Shown here: one piece after another, positions 9,203 through 17,941 of the stretch
How positions within the stretch are numbered: position 1 is the stretch's first letter
Layout: every line of letters begins with the position of its first letter
Assembly: GCA_017548565.1 (NCBI GenBank)
Contig: JAFYZU010000009.1
Coordinates: 88,374-152,373 of the forward strand
Reading direction: 5' to 3'
Length of the DNA: 64,000 nt
From: Treponema sp.
GTDB lineage: Bacteria > Spirochaetota > Spirochaetia > Treponematales > Treponemataceae
The notes under the pieces: model-generated
Told to the model about the DNA's origin: nothing
Databases searched by the model: none
What the model saw: only the letters and a program-made list of their open reading frames with translations
Translations under genes and position numbers: made by a program

Positions 9203-10204
9203 TTATGCTTCTGAATGAAGGCTGTGCTCAAGTCTCGGCTGATTTTCAATCTGGATTTTTTCGAGACCTGCAAAATATTCTGTAATTACAGTACCGACCT
9301 TATCCATTGCAAGGTGCGATTCGTGAAGATATTCATCTGCCATCTGGAACATGAACATCATATCCGGCCAGATATCAAGCGTACATTTGTTTCCGTTAGC
9401 AATAAGACGTTTTGCAAAGGTCTTTGCATCATCTACGAGGATTTCCCTTTCGCCCATCTGGATGAAGGTCGGCGGAAAATTCTGAAGCTGTTCATCTGTT
9501 GCCAGAAGCGGAGATACGGATGGGCTTGAAGTATTTGCGGCATAGGTATAATCGGAAGCGCTCTGACGTATTACATCGGCACTTAAAATTTCATCGCTTG
9601 CTTTTTTTGCAGTAAGGATTCTTGAGGTTGAAGATACGTCTAGCCATGGAGAAAAAAGGATGAGATGCTTGATGCACGAACGGTAACGGTCACGAAGATT
9701 TAAAATCAGTGCACATGCGAGGGATGCTCCGGAGCCATCAGCGGCGATTATGATTTCAGGTTGTTTTGTTTTTCCTTCTTCTGCATTTAAGGAGCAGGCA
9801 ACCTGTTCTTCTGTATAAACTGCACGGAATACTGTCTGAATATCTTCTATTGCGGCAGGACACGGATATGCAGGAGAAAGACGGAATTCAGGAACTATGA
9901 CACGACTGAATGCCTTGCTTGCGAGAGATGAACAGAAGCTCCTGTATGATGCGCGTGAACCTGCAACAAAGCAGCCTCCGTGAATATAAATTAAAACTCT
10001 GTTAGAAGCATAGATTTCAGGTGAAAGGATATCGCACGCAACAGACGCATGTTTTACTTCGTGACATTCAACACGGTTCGGTAAAAAAATAGTTTTGAAT
10101 TCTGATTCAAGAGCACGTCTGAAACTGTCGACTGTCTGTTTCGGCTGATATGAAAGAAATCTTAATTTTTTAATTGCACCTTTTCTATCGTTTGTAATTC
10201 CCAT
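9203..10204 (-). CDS. Alpha/beta-hydrolase (HSL/acetyl-esterase-like), catalytic residues missing
   Basis: A 333-residue cytoplasmic alpha/beta-hydrolase-3 fold protein. The oxyanion-hole HGG (75-77) and the SPAYPCPAAIED segment are typical of hormone-sensitive-lipase-type esterases. The nucleophile elbow, normally GDSAG, reads A155-D-G-S-G, so Gly occupies the serine position with a Ser one residue later. The acidic residue is present near D258. The histidine of the usual MxHVFQ block is replaced (MMFMFQ, F284). Two of three triad residues therefore seem lost, and a non-catalytic or altered role is inferred. A -10 box ends 6 nt before ATG (10211-10216) and no ribosome site is visible, suggesting a leaderless message. 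Confidence 0.82.
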   Translation of the reverse strand: MGITNDRKGAIKKLRFLSYQPKQTVDSFRRALESEFKTIFLPNRVECHEVKHASVACDILSPEIYASNRVLIYIHGGCFVAGSRASYRSFCSSLASKAFSRVIVPEFRLSPAYPCPAAIEDIQTVFRAVYTEEQVACSLNAEEGKTKQPEIIIAADGSGASLACALILNLRDRYRSCIKHLILFSPWLDVSSTSRILTAKKASDEILSADVIRQSASDYTYAANTSSPSVSPLLATDEQLQNFPPTFIQMGEREILVDDAKTFAKRLIANGNKCTLDIWPDMMFMFQMADEYLHESHLAMDKVGTVITEYFAGLEKIQIENQPRLEHSLHSEA

Positions 10205-10210
10205 ACAAAC

Positions 10211-10216
10211 ATTATA
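10211..10216 (-). promoter_or_regulatory. -10 box directly upstream of the esterase-like start codon
   Basis: Read on the minus strand, a perfect TATAAT is followed by 6 nt and then the ATG. Transcription would begin at or next to the A of the start codon, leaving no leader for a ribosome site. Confidence 0.5.
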
Positions 10217-10261
10217 GCAAAATTCAGAATTATTTGCTACAATTCAATAGGAGTAATTAAT

Positions 10262-11170
10262 ATGCCTATAAAGATTCAATCAGATTTACCAGCCTGTCAT
10301 ATTCTTGAGCAGGAAAATATTTTTGTAATGACAGAAAAAAGAGCCGCTTCTCAGGATATACGTCCACTTAAAATCGCGATTGTAAATCTTATGCCTACAA
10401 AGGAAGTGACCGAAACACAGCTGCTTCGTCTTCTTGGAAATACACCTCTTCAGATTGAAATATCTTTGGTGCGCATGGAAAATCATGACAGCAAAAATAC
10501 ACAGAAGGATTATCTTGATAAATTTTATATTCCGTCAAGTGAGATTTTTAAACAGAAATTCGACGGCATGATAATTACAGGAGCACCGGTTGAACAGCTT
10601 GCATTTGAATCAGTTGATTACTGGAAAGAGCTTTGTTCAATTATGGATTATGCAAAGGAAAATGTTTATTCAACCCTTTATGTGTGCTGGGGAAGCTTCG
10701 CGGGACTTTATCATCATTATGGAATAAAAAAATATCCTCTTCAGAAAAAGCTTTCGGGTATTTTCATGAATGAAAGGACAACAGAAGGTGAGCCTCTTTT
10801 ACGAGGGTTTGACGATACCTTTCCTATTCCTCAGTCACGGCATACGACACTCAAAAAAGAAGATGTCCAGAACTGTAAGGATTTAATCATTCTTGCAGAA
10901 TCGGCAGAAGCCGGAGTTACAATCATAAAATCAAAGGATAACCGTGAAATTTTCATGACCGGTCATCTTGAATACGATACCCTTACACTCGCCGAAGAAT
11001 ATTACAGAGATACAGATAAAGGAATGAAGGTTCCGCTCCCGAAAAATTATTTTCCGACGAACAATGTAAACAGAATGCCGACCAGTTACTGGAGAAGTAC
11101 GGCTCATCTGTTCTATACAAACTGGCTCAATTATTATGTATATCAGGCAACGCCGTTTAATTTCATTTAA
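10262..11170 (+). CDS. metA: Homoserine O-acyltransferase MetA, probably acetyl-CoA specific
   Basis: A 302-residue enzyme catalysing the first committed step of methionine synthesis, acylation of L-homoserine. It is collinear with E. coli MetA: nucleophile C142 in LYVCWGSFAGLYHHYGI, and H235 and E237 in TGHLEYD. Residue 111 is Glu (GAPVEQ). Glu at this position marks acetyl-CoA-using MetA enzymes such as that of Bacillus cereus, while Gly marks succinyl-CoA users, so the product is probably O-acetylhomoserine. A GGAG ribosome site lies 9 nt before ATG. It converges on the radical SAM gene with a 4-nt gap. Confidence 0.95.
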   Translation: MPIKIQSDLPACHILEQENIFVMTEKRAASQDIRPLKIAIVNLMPTKEVTETQLLRLLGNTPLQIEISLVRMENHDSKNTQKDYLDKFYIPSSEIFKQKFDGMIITGAPVEQLAFESVDYWKELCSIMDYAKENVYSTLYVCWGSFAGLYHHYGIKKYPLQKKLSGIFMNERTTEGEPLLRGFDDTFPIPQSRHTTLKKEDVQNCKDLIILAESAEAGVTIIKSKDNREIFMTGHLEYDTLTLAEEYYRDTDKGMKVPLPKNYFPTNNVNRMPTSYWRSTAHLFYTNWLNYYVYQATPFNFI

Positions 11171-11174
11171 GCAG

Positions 11175-12269
11175 TTATTTATTTAAAAGCTCGTAGTTGC
11201 AGTGCGCGGGTCCCGATTCCATATCATGATGAAGATGAAGTCCGTTGCCAAGACATTTATTCCACTGTCTGCAGTTTTTACATTTTCCTTTTTTTGTCCA
11301 TGAACGGTTCCTTAAAATTTCGAAACGGTTGTTCCATATGTCCATAAAGCTTTCTCTATAAATGTTTCCCTGAATAAAATTCTTTGAACGTACGCTGAGA
11401 CAGGCAGATATTGAACCGTCACACATTACAGAGCCAACATTAATTCCACCGCGGCAGAAGAAAAAGAAATCTCTTGCTTTAAGTTCATATTTTCCAAGCC
11501 AGCCTTCGCATGAATAATTTAAATGGATGGAACGCCCATAACTGTCTTTATACGAGCGTGTTTCTTTTATAAATTCCATGAGTTTTATGTATTCATCCTT
11601 CGTAAGCGAAAGATCGTTTTTTTCTGCACGTCCTTCAGGGAAAATTGAAAAAATGCGCCATTGTCTTACACCACGTTCAATAAGGTCATCACGAAGTGTG
11701 TTCAGAGTGCCCAGGTTTTTTTTATGTATACAAGTGATTACGTCAAAAGCAAAGCTGTAAGGATTTTTTTTCTGATGTTCAACTGCAAGCTTTATTCCTT
11801 CACAGACTTTTTTGTAGGAAAGAGGATTTACCCGTAAATAAGAGTGCTCTTTCTCAGGTCCGTCAAGACTGAAGCTCATAGAAGTCATTCCGCTTTTTAC
11901 GAGGGATTCAAAACGTTCGGGTGTTAAAAGCATTGCATTGGTAACTATTCCCCAGTTAAAACCACGCTTCTTTATCTGCTGACCGATGCTCTCAAGATCA
12001 TCACGAAGAAGAGGTTCTCCGCCTGTTATGCAGACTGTTAATTTATTTGATTTGTTTTTTGATTTAATGTCATCAAGAACGTTCAGAAAATCCTGAGCCT
12101 TCATGTCAGGAGTGTCCGAGGTTTTAAGACAGTCACTCCCGCAATGAAGACAATTCAGGTTACATCTGAGCGTGCATTCCCAGAAAAGATAATTAAGCTC
12201 GTGCTTTTTTACGACATTTTTTCTGTAGATACTGAAAATCAGGTGTTTAAATGAAATTAAAGGATTCAT
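11175..12269 (-). CDS. Radical SAM/SPASM enzyme paired with a small lipoprotein
   Basis: A 364-residue radical SAM enzyme. The [4Fe-4S]-binding CX3CX2C is C36, C40, C43 within ECTLRCNLNCLHCGSDC, flanked by two extra cysteines (C32, C47). A GGEPLLR motif follows in the next strand. The C-terminal 80 residues are a SPASM domain for auxiliary clusters (CRGG..., MCDG..., KCKNC..., NKCLGNG, AHCNY). Such enzymes usually modify peptides or proteins. The gene starts 14 nt after a 60-residue lipoprotein gene. From memory this matches the 'rSAM/lipoprotein' pair (TIGR04133 with TIGR04134), for which no reaction is established. Chemistry and product are unknown. Confidence 0.88.
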   Translation of the reverse strand: MNPLISFKHLIFSIYRKNVVKKHELNYLFWECTLRCNLNCLHCGSDCLKTSDTPDMKAQDFLNVLDDIKSKNKSNKLTVCITGGEPLLRDDLESIGQQIKKRGFNWGIVTNAMLLTPERFESLVKSGMTSMSFSLDGPEKEHSYLRVNPLSYKKVCEGIKLAVEHQKKNPYSFAFDVITCIHKKNLGTLNTLRDDLIERGVRQWRIFSIFPEGRAEKNDLSLTKDEYIKLMEFIKETRSYKDSYGRSIHLNYSCEGWLGKYELKARDFFFFCRGGINVGSVMCDGSISACLSVRSKNFIQGNIYRESFMDIWNNRFEILRNRSWTKKGKCKNCRQWNKCLGNGLHLHHDMESGPAHCNYELLNK

Positions 12270-12283
12270 CTATATATTATATT

Positions 12284-12466
12284 TCAGTTTAATTCTCCAG
12301 AAATATTCTGTTCTTCAGGAGTTTCTTCGGTCTGCTCTGTTTTGTATTTTTCAAAATCTTCATCAGGCGGAACGACCATTCCGTAGCATGAAACAAGCAT
12401 TCCTATTCCGAAAACTGTTGCCATAAGGGCAATTATTTTTTTCCACGTCCAGGTGATTTTTTTCAT
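12284..12466 (-). CDS. Small lipoprotein, putative substrate/partner of adjacent radical SAM enzyme
   Basis: A 60-residue protein with a basic and tryptophan-containing N-terminus, a hydrophobic core, and a lipobox LVSC with the acylated cysteine at position 27. The predicted mature part is only 34 residues. It begins CYGMVVPPDEDF and is then strongly acidic (many E, D, T, Q), without other cysteines. An ideal ribosome site (AGGAGG, 6 nt) precedes ATG. It sits between ilvC (19-nt gap) and the radical SAM gene (14-nt gap), so co-expression is likely. The Tyr-Gly-Met and Pro-Pro segment just after the lipid anchor is a plausible modification site; this is inference. Confidence 0.8.
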   Translation of the reverse strand: MKKITWTWKKIIALMATVFGIGMLVSCYGMVVPPDEDFEKYKTEQTEETPEEQNISGELN

Positions 12467-12485
12467 TTTTATCCTCCTGATATGA

Positions 12486-13964
12486 TTAAAGTACAGGTTT
12501 CATTGCAGTCATGTAAGCGCGGAGTCTTCGTCCTACTGCTTCAATAGGATGATTTCTTATCTCTGCATTAACTGCAACAAGTTCTGCGTTGTTTACGCCA
12601 GTATCTTTAAGTTCAAGACCTTTACCGATAACATCTGTATGAAGCTTAGGCATCAAATCCTTTGCCATCATAGGTGCTGCTACACGGCTAAACAAATAAC
12701 ATCCGTATTCTGCTGTATCTGAAATTACCCTGTTCATTTCGTAAAGACGCTTTCTGTCAATAAGATTTGCAATAAGTGGAACTTCATGAAGCGATTCATA
12801 ATATGCACTTTCAGGTTTGATTCCTGCGTCTACCATTGTTTCGAATGCAAGCTCACAGCCGGCTTTTACCATTGCAACAAGAAGTATTCCTTTATCGAAA
12901 TATTCCTGTTCTGTTATTTCTTCAGTGCTTTCGGCATTCTTTTCAAAAGGAAGCTTTCCTGTGTCTTCGCGCCATGTAAGTAAATCCTTATCTCCTGCTT
13001 TCCAGTCTTCCATCATAGTGCTTGAGAATTTTCCGCTGATGATGTCATCCATGTGCTTCTGATAAAGAGGAGCAAGAAGTTTTTTAATCTCTTTTGAAAG
13101 TTCATTTGCCCTGATTTTTGCAGGATTAGAAAGTCTGTCCATCATGTTTGTAATACCGCCCCATTTAAGAGCTTCACTTACTACATTCCAGCCGTGCATC
13201 AAAAGCTTTGTTGCATATTCAGGTGAAATTCCTTCTTCAATCATTTTATCGTAGCATACGATTGTTCCTGCCTGTAGCATACCGCAAAGAATAGTCTGTT
13301 CGCCCATAAGATCAGATTTAACTTCTGCGATGAATGAGCTTTCAAGAACACCTGCCTTAGAACCACCCATTCCTACTGCGAGAGCCTTTGCATAAGCCCA
13401 TCCCTTGCCCTCAGGATCATTTGCCGGGTGAACTGCAATTAAATCAGGAACTCCAAAGCCTCTCTGGAATTCGTGCCAGACTTCAGTTCCAGGACCTTTA
13501 GGTGCACACATTACTACTGTAATATCAGGACGGATAATCATTCCTTCTTCTATCATATTGAAGCCGTGTGAATACCACAAAGCAGAGCCTTTTTTCATTT
13601 TTGACATTACTTCTGTAATTACAGGTGTATGCTGTTTATCCGGAGTAAGGTTTCCGACCAAATCGGCAGTAGGAATCATTTCGTCGTAAGTTCCAACTTT
13701 GAATCCGTTTTCTGTCGCATTTTTCCATGACTGTCGTTTTTCCTTGATTGCTGCTTCACGCAATGCATAACTTACATCAAGACCGCTGTCACGAAGACAT
13801 AAGCCCTGGTTTAATCCCTGTGCACCGCAGCCTACTATAACGATTTTTTTACCTTTAAGAGCATTAACTCCGTCTGCAAATTCGTCTTTTGACATTGAAC
13901 GGCAGTGACCTAACTGTAAGCGTGCTTCACGCCATGGAATTTTATTGAAATAATTTTCACCCAT
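12486..13964 (-). CDS. ilvC: Ketol-acid reductoisomerase, class II (long form)
   Basis: A 492-residue NADPH enzyme converting acetolactate or acetohydroxybutyrate to dihydroxy acids in valine, leucine and isoleucine synthesis. The length and duplicated C-terminal knotted domain mark the class II (E. coli/plant-like) form. The dinucleotide fold is [14 protein letters not shown] near residues 41-54, and the metal-binding region follows in the C-terminal half. The ribosome site GAGG lies 7 nt before ATG. The promoter region is shared with the divergent Lrp-type regulator at 14129, which suggests control by it. leuA is in the window, but ilvB/N and ilvD are not. Confidence 0.96.
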   Translation of the reverse strand: MGENYFNKIPWREARLQLGHCRSMSKDEFADGVNALKGKKIVIVGCGAQGLNQGLCLRDSGLDVSYALREAAIKEKRQSWKNATENGFKVGTYDEMIPTADLVGNLTPDKQHTPVITEVMSKMKKGSALWYSHGFNMIEEGMIIRPDITVVMCAPKGPGTEVWHEFQRGFGVPDLIAVHPANDPEGKGWAYAKALAVGMGGSKAGVLESSFIAEVKSDLMGEQTILCGMLQAGTIVCYDKMIEEGISPEYATKLLMHGWNVVSEALKWGGITNMMDRLSNPAKIRANELSKEIKKLLAPLYQKHMDDIISGKFSSTMMEDWKAGDKDLLTWREDTGKLPFEKNAESTEEITEQEYFDKGILLVAMVKAGCELAFETMVDAGIKPESAYYESLHEVPLIANLIDRKRLYEMNRVISDTAEYGCYLFSRVAAPMMAKDLMPKLHTDVIGKGLELKDTGVNNAELVAVNAEIRNHPIEAVGRRLRAYMTAMKPVL

Positions 13965-14128
13965 ATCTGTACCTCAATTTTTCTATATATAGTTCTATAA
14001 TTATAATTCAAAGAAATGTTTGTGTAAATATTCAGTTTTCTATTAATAGCATCGCTTTCTTGTAAATAGCGTCTTTTTATAGTATAATTATTGAATTGAA
14101 AACACCTGGATATTTTGGGAGAACAAAA
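13965..14128. promoter_or_regulatory. Divergent ilvC / Lrp-type regulator control region
   Basis: The 164-bp AT-rich gap carries the exact 9-bp word TATAATTAT twice (13996-14004 and 14083-14091). Each copy overlaps a likely -10 box: one for ilvC leftward and one for the regulator gene rightward. TTC/GAA-rich flanks follow both. This arrangement suits binding by the regulator to both promoters, but no match to a known Lrp site is claimed. Confidence 0.45.
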
Positions 14129-14614
14129 ATGGACGAAATTCTTGATTTATTGAGACAGAATGCAAGATTGTCTGTTTCGGACATTGCATCTATGACTAAG
14201 AAAACACCTGAGGAAGTAACTGCAATCATCAAAAAACTGGAAGATGATGGTGTAATTCTTAAGTACGCGGCCATTGTTAATCCCGAAAAAGATAAAGTCG
14301 CGAAGGACATGGTAAGAGCTGAGATTCAGATTCAGGTTCAGCCGCAGAGAGAACACGGTTTTGATGCAATTGCAGACCGCATTTACCGCTTTCCGCAGGT
14401 AAAATCTCTTTATCTTATGAGCGGCGGCTATGATCTTAAGGTAATTATCGAAGGAGACAATCTTAAAGAGGTTGCCCTGTTTGTAAGCGAAAAGCTTTCT
14501 ACACTTGAAGGGGTGCGTTCAACAAAAACAAATTTTGTACTTAAAACATACAAGGAAAATGACATTGTTTACGTAGAAGATGAACGTGACCGGCGGGAAG
14601 GTGTACAGGCTTAA
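14129..14614 (+). CDS. Lrp/AsnC-family transcriptional regulator
   Basis: A 161-residue regulator with an N-terminal winged helix-turn-helix (about 1-55, MDEILDLLRQNARLSVSDIA) and a C-terminal RAM/AsnC ligand-binding domain (about 65-150, with a LYLMSGGYDLKVIIEG core). ATG 14129 is preferred to the upstream TTG at 14096 because a GGGAG ribosome site stands 7 nt before it and the HTH begins there. It is divergent from ilvC and is followed after 13 nt by an aminotransferase, so amino-acid-responsive control of both is likely (inference). Confidence 0.9.
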   Translation: MDEILDLLRQNARLSVSDIASMTKKTPEEVTAIIKKLEDDGVILKYAAIVNPEKDKVAKDMVRAEIQIQVQPQREHGFDAIADRIYRFPQVKSLYLMSGGYDLKVIIEGDNLKEVALFVSEKLSTLEGVRSTKTNFVLKTYKENDIVYVEDERDRREGVQA

Positions 14615-14627
14615 TCTGGAGTGTTAA

Positions 14628-15800
14628 ATGAATAATAGAAAAGATAAATTTTCCAGTAAGATGGAATCAATTCCGCCGTCCGGAATCCGTAAATTTTTTG
14701 AACTTTGTATAGGTCATGATGATATAATATCGCTTGGTGTAGGAGAGCCTGATTTTCCGACTCCATGGGTAATAAGGGAAGAGGCTTTCTATCATCTTGA
14801 AAAGGGACATACATCGTATACCTCAAACTGGGGTTTGATTGAACTGCGTGAAGAAATCTGTAAGTATCTTGAACGATTCAATCTTTTTTACGATCCGAAA
14901 ACTGAGATTTTACCGACGGTTGGTGCTTCTGAAGGACTTGATTTAGTTCTCCGTTCAATTTTGAATCCCGGAGATGAGATAATTGTCTGCGAGCCTTGTT
15001 ATGTAAACTATCAGCCGCTTTCTGCTTTGTGTGATGCAACTGTAATCCATCTTGATACAAGTAAGACAGGTCTTTATCCCACGGCAGAAGCAATTGAAAA
15101 AGCATGTACATCAAAAACAAAGGCTGTAATGTTCTGTTCACCGAGTAATCCTACGGGACGAATAATACCGGAAGCAGAACTTAAAAAGATTGCAGAGGTT
15201 GTTAAAAAGCACGAAATCTGGTGTCTGAGCGACGAAATCTATTGTGAACTTATTTACGATAATCATAAGCATGTATCAATCGGTTCGTTTCCGGGTATGA
15301 AGGATTATGCAATTATTTTCAACGGATTCAGCAAGGCTTTTGCAATGACAGGATGGAGGATCGGTTATATTGCCGCTCCACACGATCTGCTTGTTCAGTG
15401 CTGTAAGCTTCATGGTTATAATACAATCTGTCCTCCGATTTTCAGTCAGTATGCTGCGGCAGAAGGCCTTAGAAACGGATGGGCAGAAGTAGAAAGAATG
15501 AGGATAAGCTATCAGCAGAGAAGAAACCTGATGCTCAATGCATTTAAAGAGATGGGACTTTCCTGCTTTGAGCCTGAGGGTGCTTTTTACATGTTCCCTG
15601 ATATCCGTTCTACAGGTTTAACAAGCGAACAGTTTGCAACTGAATTGATTCAGAAATATAACGTTGCTGTTGTACCTGGCAGCTGCTTTGGAGAGGCTGG
15701 AGAAGGCTTTATCCGATGCTGTTATGCTACGGACATCAACAAGATAAAGATTGCTATGGAAAGAATAGCAGAGTTAGTAAAGCAAAAAACTAAGAAATAA
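14628..15800 (+). CDS. PLP-dependent aminotransferase, class I/II
   Basis: A 390-residue fold-type I aminotransferase. The Schiff-base lysine is K236 in FSKAFAMTGWRIGY; SPSNPTG binds the cofactor/substrate region and the SDEIY aspartate contacts PLP. Its closest general type is the aspartate/aromatic or PatA-like group. The specific amino acid is unresolved. Its position directly after the Lrp-type regulator (13 nt) and across from ilvC suggests a role in branched-chain or aromatic amino-acid metabolism. Confidence 0.9.
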   Translation: MNNRKDKFSSKMESIPPSGIRKFFELCIGHDDIISLGVGEPDFPTPWVIREEAFYHLEKGHTSYTSNWGLIELREEICKYLERFNLFYDPKTEILPTVGASEGLDLVLRSILNPGDEIIVCEPCYVNYQPLSALCDATVIHLDTSKTGLYPTAEAIEKACTSKTKAVMFCSPSNPTGRIIPEAELKKIAEVVKKHEIWCLSDEIYCELIYDNHKHVSIGSFPGMKDYAIIFNGFSKAFAMTGWRIGYIAAPHDLLVQCCKLHGYNTICPPIFSQYAAAEGLRNGWAEVERMRISYQQRRNLMLNAFKEMGLSCFEPEGAFYMFPDIRSTGLTSEQFATELIQKYNVAVVPGSCFGEAGEGFIRCCYATDINKIKIAMERIAELVKQKTKK

Positions 15801-15817
15801 TTCCAGGGGAGATTATA

Positions 15818-17185
15818 ATGGGTTTTTTAATAATTACAGTTCTTTCTTTTGTTATTTTAATCTCGATTGTCGTAATCATAATAATGATTGCAAAATCACC
15901 GACGGATAAAAAGAAAAAAGAAAAAGTGGATAATGTAGTTCAGAAAAAAGGACGGACTACTGCAATCCGTGATTTAGAAAAAAAACTTATACATGATCCT
16001 CATAACATCCAGAATCTTGAATCCCTCGGCGAACTTTATTTTATGGAAAACAACTGGGACAAGGTCTGGCATATTTACAAGACTCTTTATGATCTTTCCA
16101 GTGTTCATCCTCAGGTAGATTACATAAAGGCAACCTGCAGAATGGGAATAGCCGCATTTAACCTTACAAAATATGATGAAGCAATTCAGTCTTTCATGCT
16201 TTCGGGAAAAAGAGATCCTGATGTGTTTGAGACAAATTATTATCTTGGCAAGGCTCTTAGTGAAAAGGGTGTTTTTGATAAGGCAATTAATTGTTTTAAA
16301 AAATGCCGTATTCTTAATCCTGATAATCTGAGCGTTTTCGAAGATCTTGGACTTACATATTTTAAGGCAAATCATTTTAAGGATGCACTTCCTTATCTTA
16401 AAAAAATACTTGATGAAGATCCGTCGAACAAGGAAATCCTTTTTGATATGGCAGTAGCACTTGTAGAATGCGGAATTAATGATAAGGCGCTAAAAATCTT
16501 CATGCATTTAAGACCGGATCCTATTTATGGTGCGCAGGCATGCCTTGAAGCCGGAAAGATGCATGAAAAAATGAAGGATTATGATACTGCAATCCAGGAT
16601 TATGAGATAGCGCTCAAGCTTCCTTCGATTACCGACAATGTTCTGATGCAGATAAAATACCGCTATGCATGCTGCTTCTTCCAGATGAATAATATTCCTA
16701 AAGGACTTATGATTCTTAAGCAGATTGCAAGTACTCATGCGGGTTATAAGGATGTTGAAGCGCTTATAAGCAGGTATTCAGAGTTGAACAAAAACCAGAA
16801 CCTTCAGACTTATCTTATGTCAGGAACAAGTGATTTTGTTGCCTTATGCCGAATGTTCATTCAGTATCATAATAAAGACGGCTTTGTAAAAATTGAAGAT
16901 GTTTCGGTTGCGCAGGAAAGCATTGAAATTATATGTTATGTAGAAAGCTCTAAATGGGAAGCAAAAACACTTTATCGTTTTTACAGGACTCAGACTGTAA
17001 TCGGTGATATTTACATCCGAGAGTTCCATTCAAAAATGCGTGATACAAAATGTGATAATGGAATATGTGTTTCAATGGGAACCTTCTCTGAAAACTGTCA
17101 CAAATACATTGAGGGCCGTCCGATTGATCTGATTGAAAAAGATGAATTGTGCGCATTACTTAAAAAAATCAATGTATTTAATTAA
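15818..17185 (+). CDS. Membrane-anchored TPR-repeat protein
   Basis: A 455-residue protein with one N-terminal membrane helix (about 3-25) and a basic linker. Tandem tetratricopeptide-like helical repeats follow (about 50-330), with recognisable units such as YYLGKALSEKGVFDKAINCFKK and VFEDLGLTYFKANHF. The last 120 residues form a different, globular domain that I do not recognise. TPR proteins act as scaffolds; the partner is not evident. Ribosome site AGGGGAG precedes ATG. It is mid-operon between the aminotransferase and rsmE. Confidence 0.75.
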   Translation: MGFLIITVLSFVILISIVVIIIMIAKSPTDKKKKEKVDNVVQKKGRTTAIRDLEKKLIHDPHNIQNLESLGELYFMENNWDKVWHIYKTLYDLSSVHPQVDYIKATCRMGIAAFNLTKYDEAIQSFMLSGKRDPDVFETNYYLGKALSEKGVFDKAINCFKKCRILNPDNLSVFEDLGLTYFKANHFKDALPYLKKILDEDPSNKEILFDMAVALVECGINDKALKIFMHLRPDPIYGAQACLEAGKMHEKMKDYDTAIQDYEIALKLPSITDNVLMQIKYRYACCFFQMNNIPKGLMILKQIASTHAGYKDVEALISRYSELNKNQNLQTYLMSGTSDFVALCRMFIQYHNKDGFVKIEDVSVAQESIEIICYVESSKWEAKTLYRFYRTQTVIGDIYIREFHSKMRDTKCDNGICVSMGTFSENCHKYIEGRPIDLIEKDELCALLKKINVFN

Positions 17186-17196
17186 GCTGGAGTTTT

Positions 17197-17931
17197 ATGA
17201 ATATCTGCCTTTTTAAAAGTGAAGAAATAGGAGTTCCCCTTTCAGTAAAGGATGAACGCTCCAGGCATCTTTTAAAAATCCTTCATAAAAAAGAAGGCGA
17301 TTCTTTTACTGCGGGAATAACAGGCGGTAAAAGCGGAACGGCATTTATTGAAAAAATAACAGAGGATGGAATTTATTTTTCATTTAAAGAAGAAGCCGAC
17401 GGTAAAAAGCTTTTTCCGTTAAAGTTAATAATAGGTTTTCCGCGTCCGATCCAGTTAAAAAGATTATTACGCGATGTAGCGGCGCTTGGAGCCTGTGAGG
17501 TTCATCTTACAGGAACTGAGCTTGGTGAAAAATCGTACATGAAATCAACGCTTGTAGAAAAAGGGAATGCATATAAAATGCTTTTTGACGGAACAGTTCA
17601 GGCGGGAAGTACTCATGTGCCGGAGCTTTTCCTTTATCAGTCGTTTAAAGAATGTCTTTCGGTTGTGTGCGAAGAAAATAAAGACAGGCTTTTTTTAGGA
17701 CTTGATAATGTTTCTCCTTCGATGTCGCTGAACGATGCTCTTGAAAAAAACATGAAAGATACAATTGTAGCTGCGATTGGAAGTGAAAGGGGATGGACTG
17801 ACAGGGAACGTAAGATGATGGTGGACGAGGAGTTCATTCTTTGTTCAATGGGAAACAGGATAATGAGGACAGAAACTGCTGCTACGGTTGCCTCTTCAAT
17901 AATTTTAAATAAAATGGGATACTTATCATAA
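17197..17931 (+). CDS. rsmE: 16S rRNA (uracil1498-N3)-methyltransferase RsmE
   Basis: A 244-residue SPOUT-class methyltransferase. It has an N-terminal PUA-like domain (about 1-70) and a C-terminal trefoil-knot SAM domain with IGSERGWTDRE and the terminal GNRIMRTETAA signature. Length is typical. It methylates U1498 in the ribosomal decoding region. It is linked in the same operon to rsmG, another 16S rRNA methyltransferase, two genes downstream. Confidence 0.94.
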   Translation: MNICLFKSEEIGVPLSVKDERSRHLLKILHKKEGDSFTAGITGGKSGTAFIEKITEDGIYFSFKEEADGKKLFPLKLIIGFPRPIQLKRLLRDVAALGACEVHLTGTELGEKSYMKSTLVEKGNAYKMLFDGTVQAGSTHVPELFLYQSFKECLSVVCEENKDRLFLGLDNVSPSMSLNDALEKNMKDTIVAAIGSERGWTDRERKMMVDEEFILCSMGNRIMRTETAATVASSIILNKMGYLS

Positions 17932-17941
17932 CGAGGGGAAA

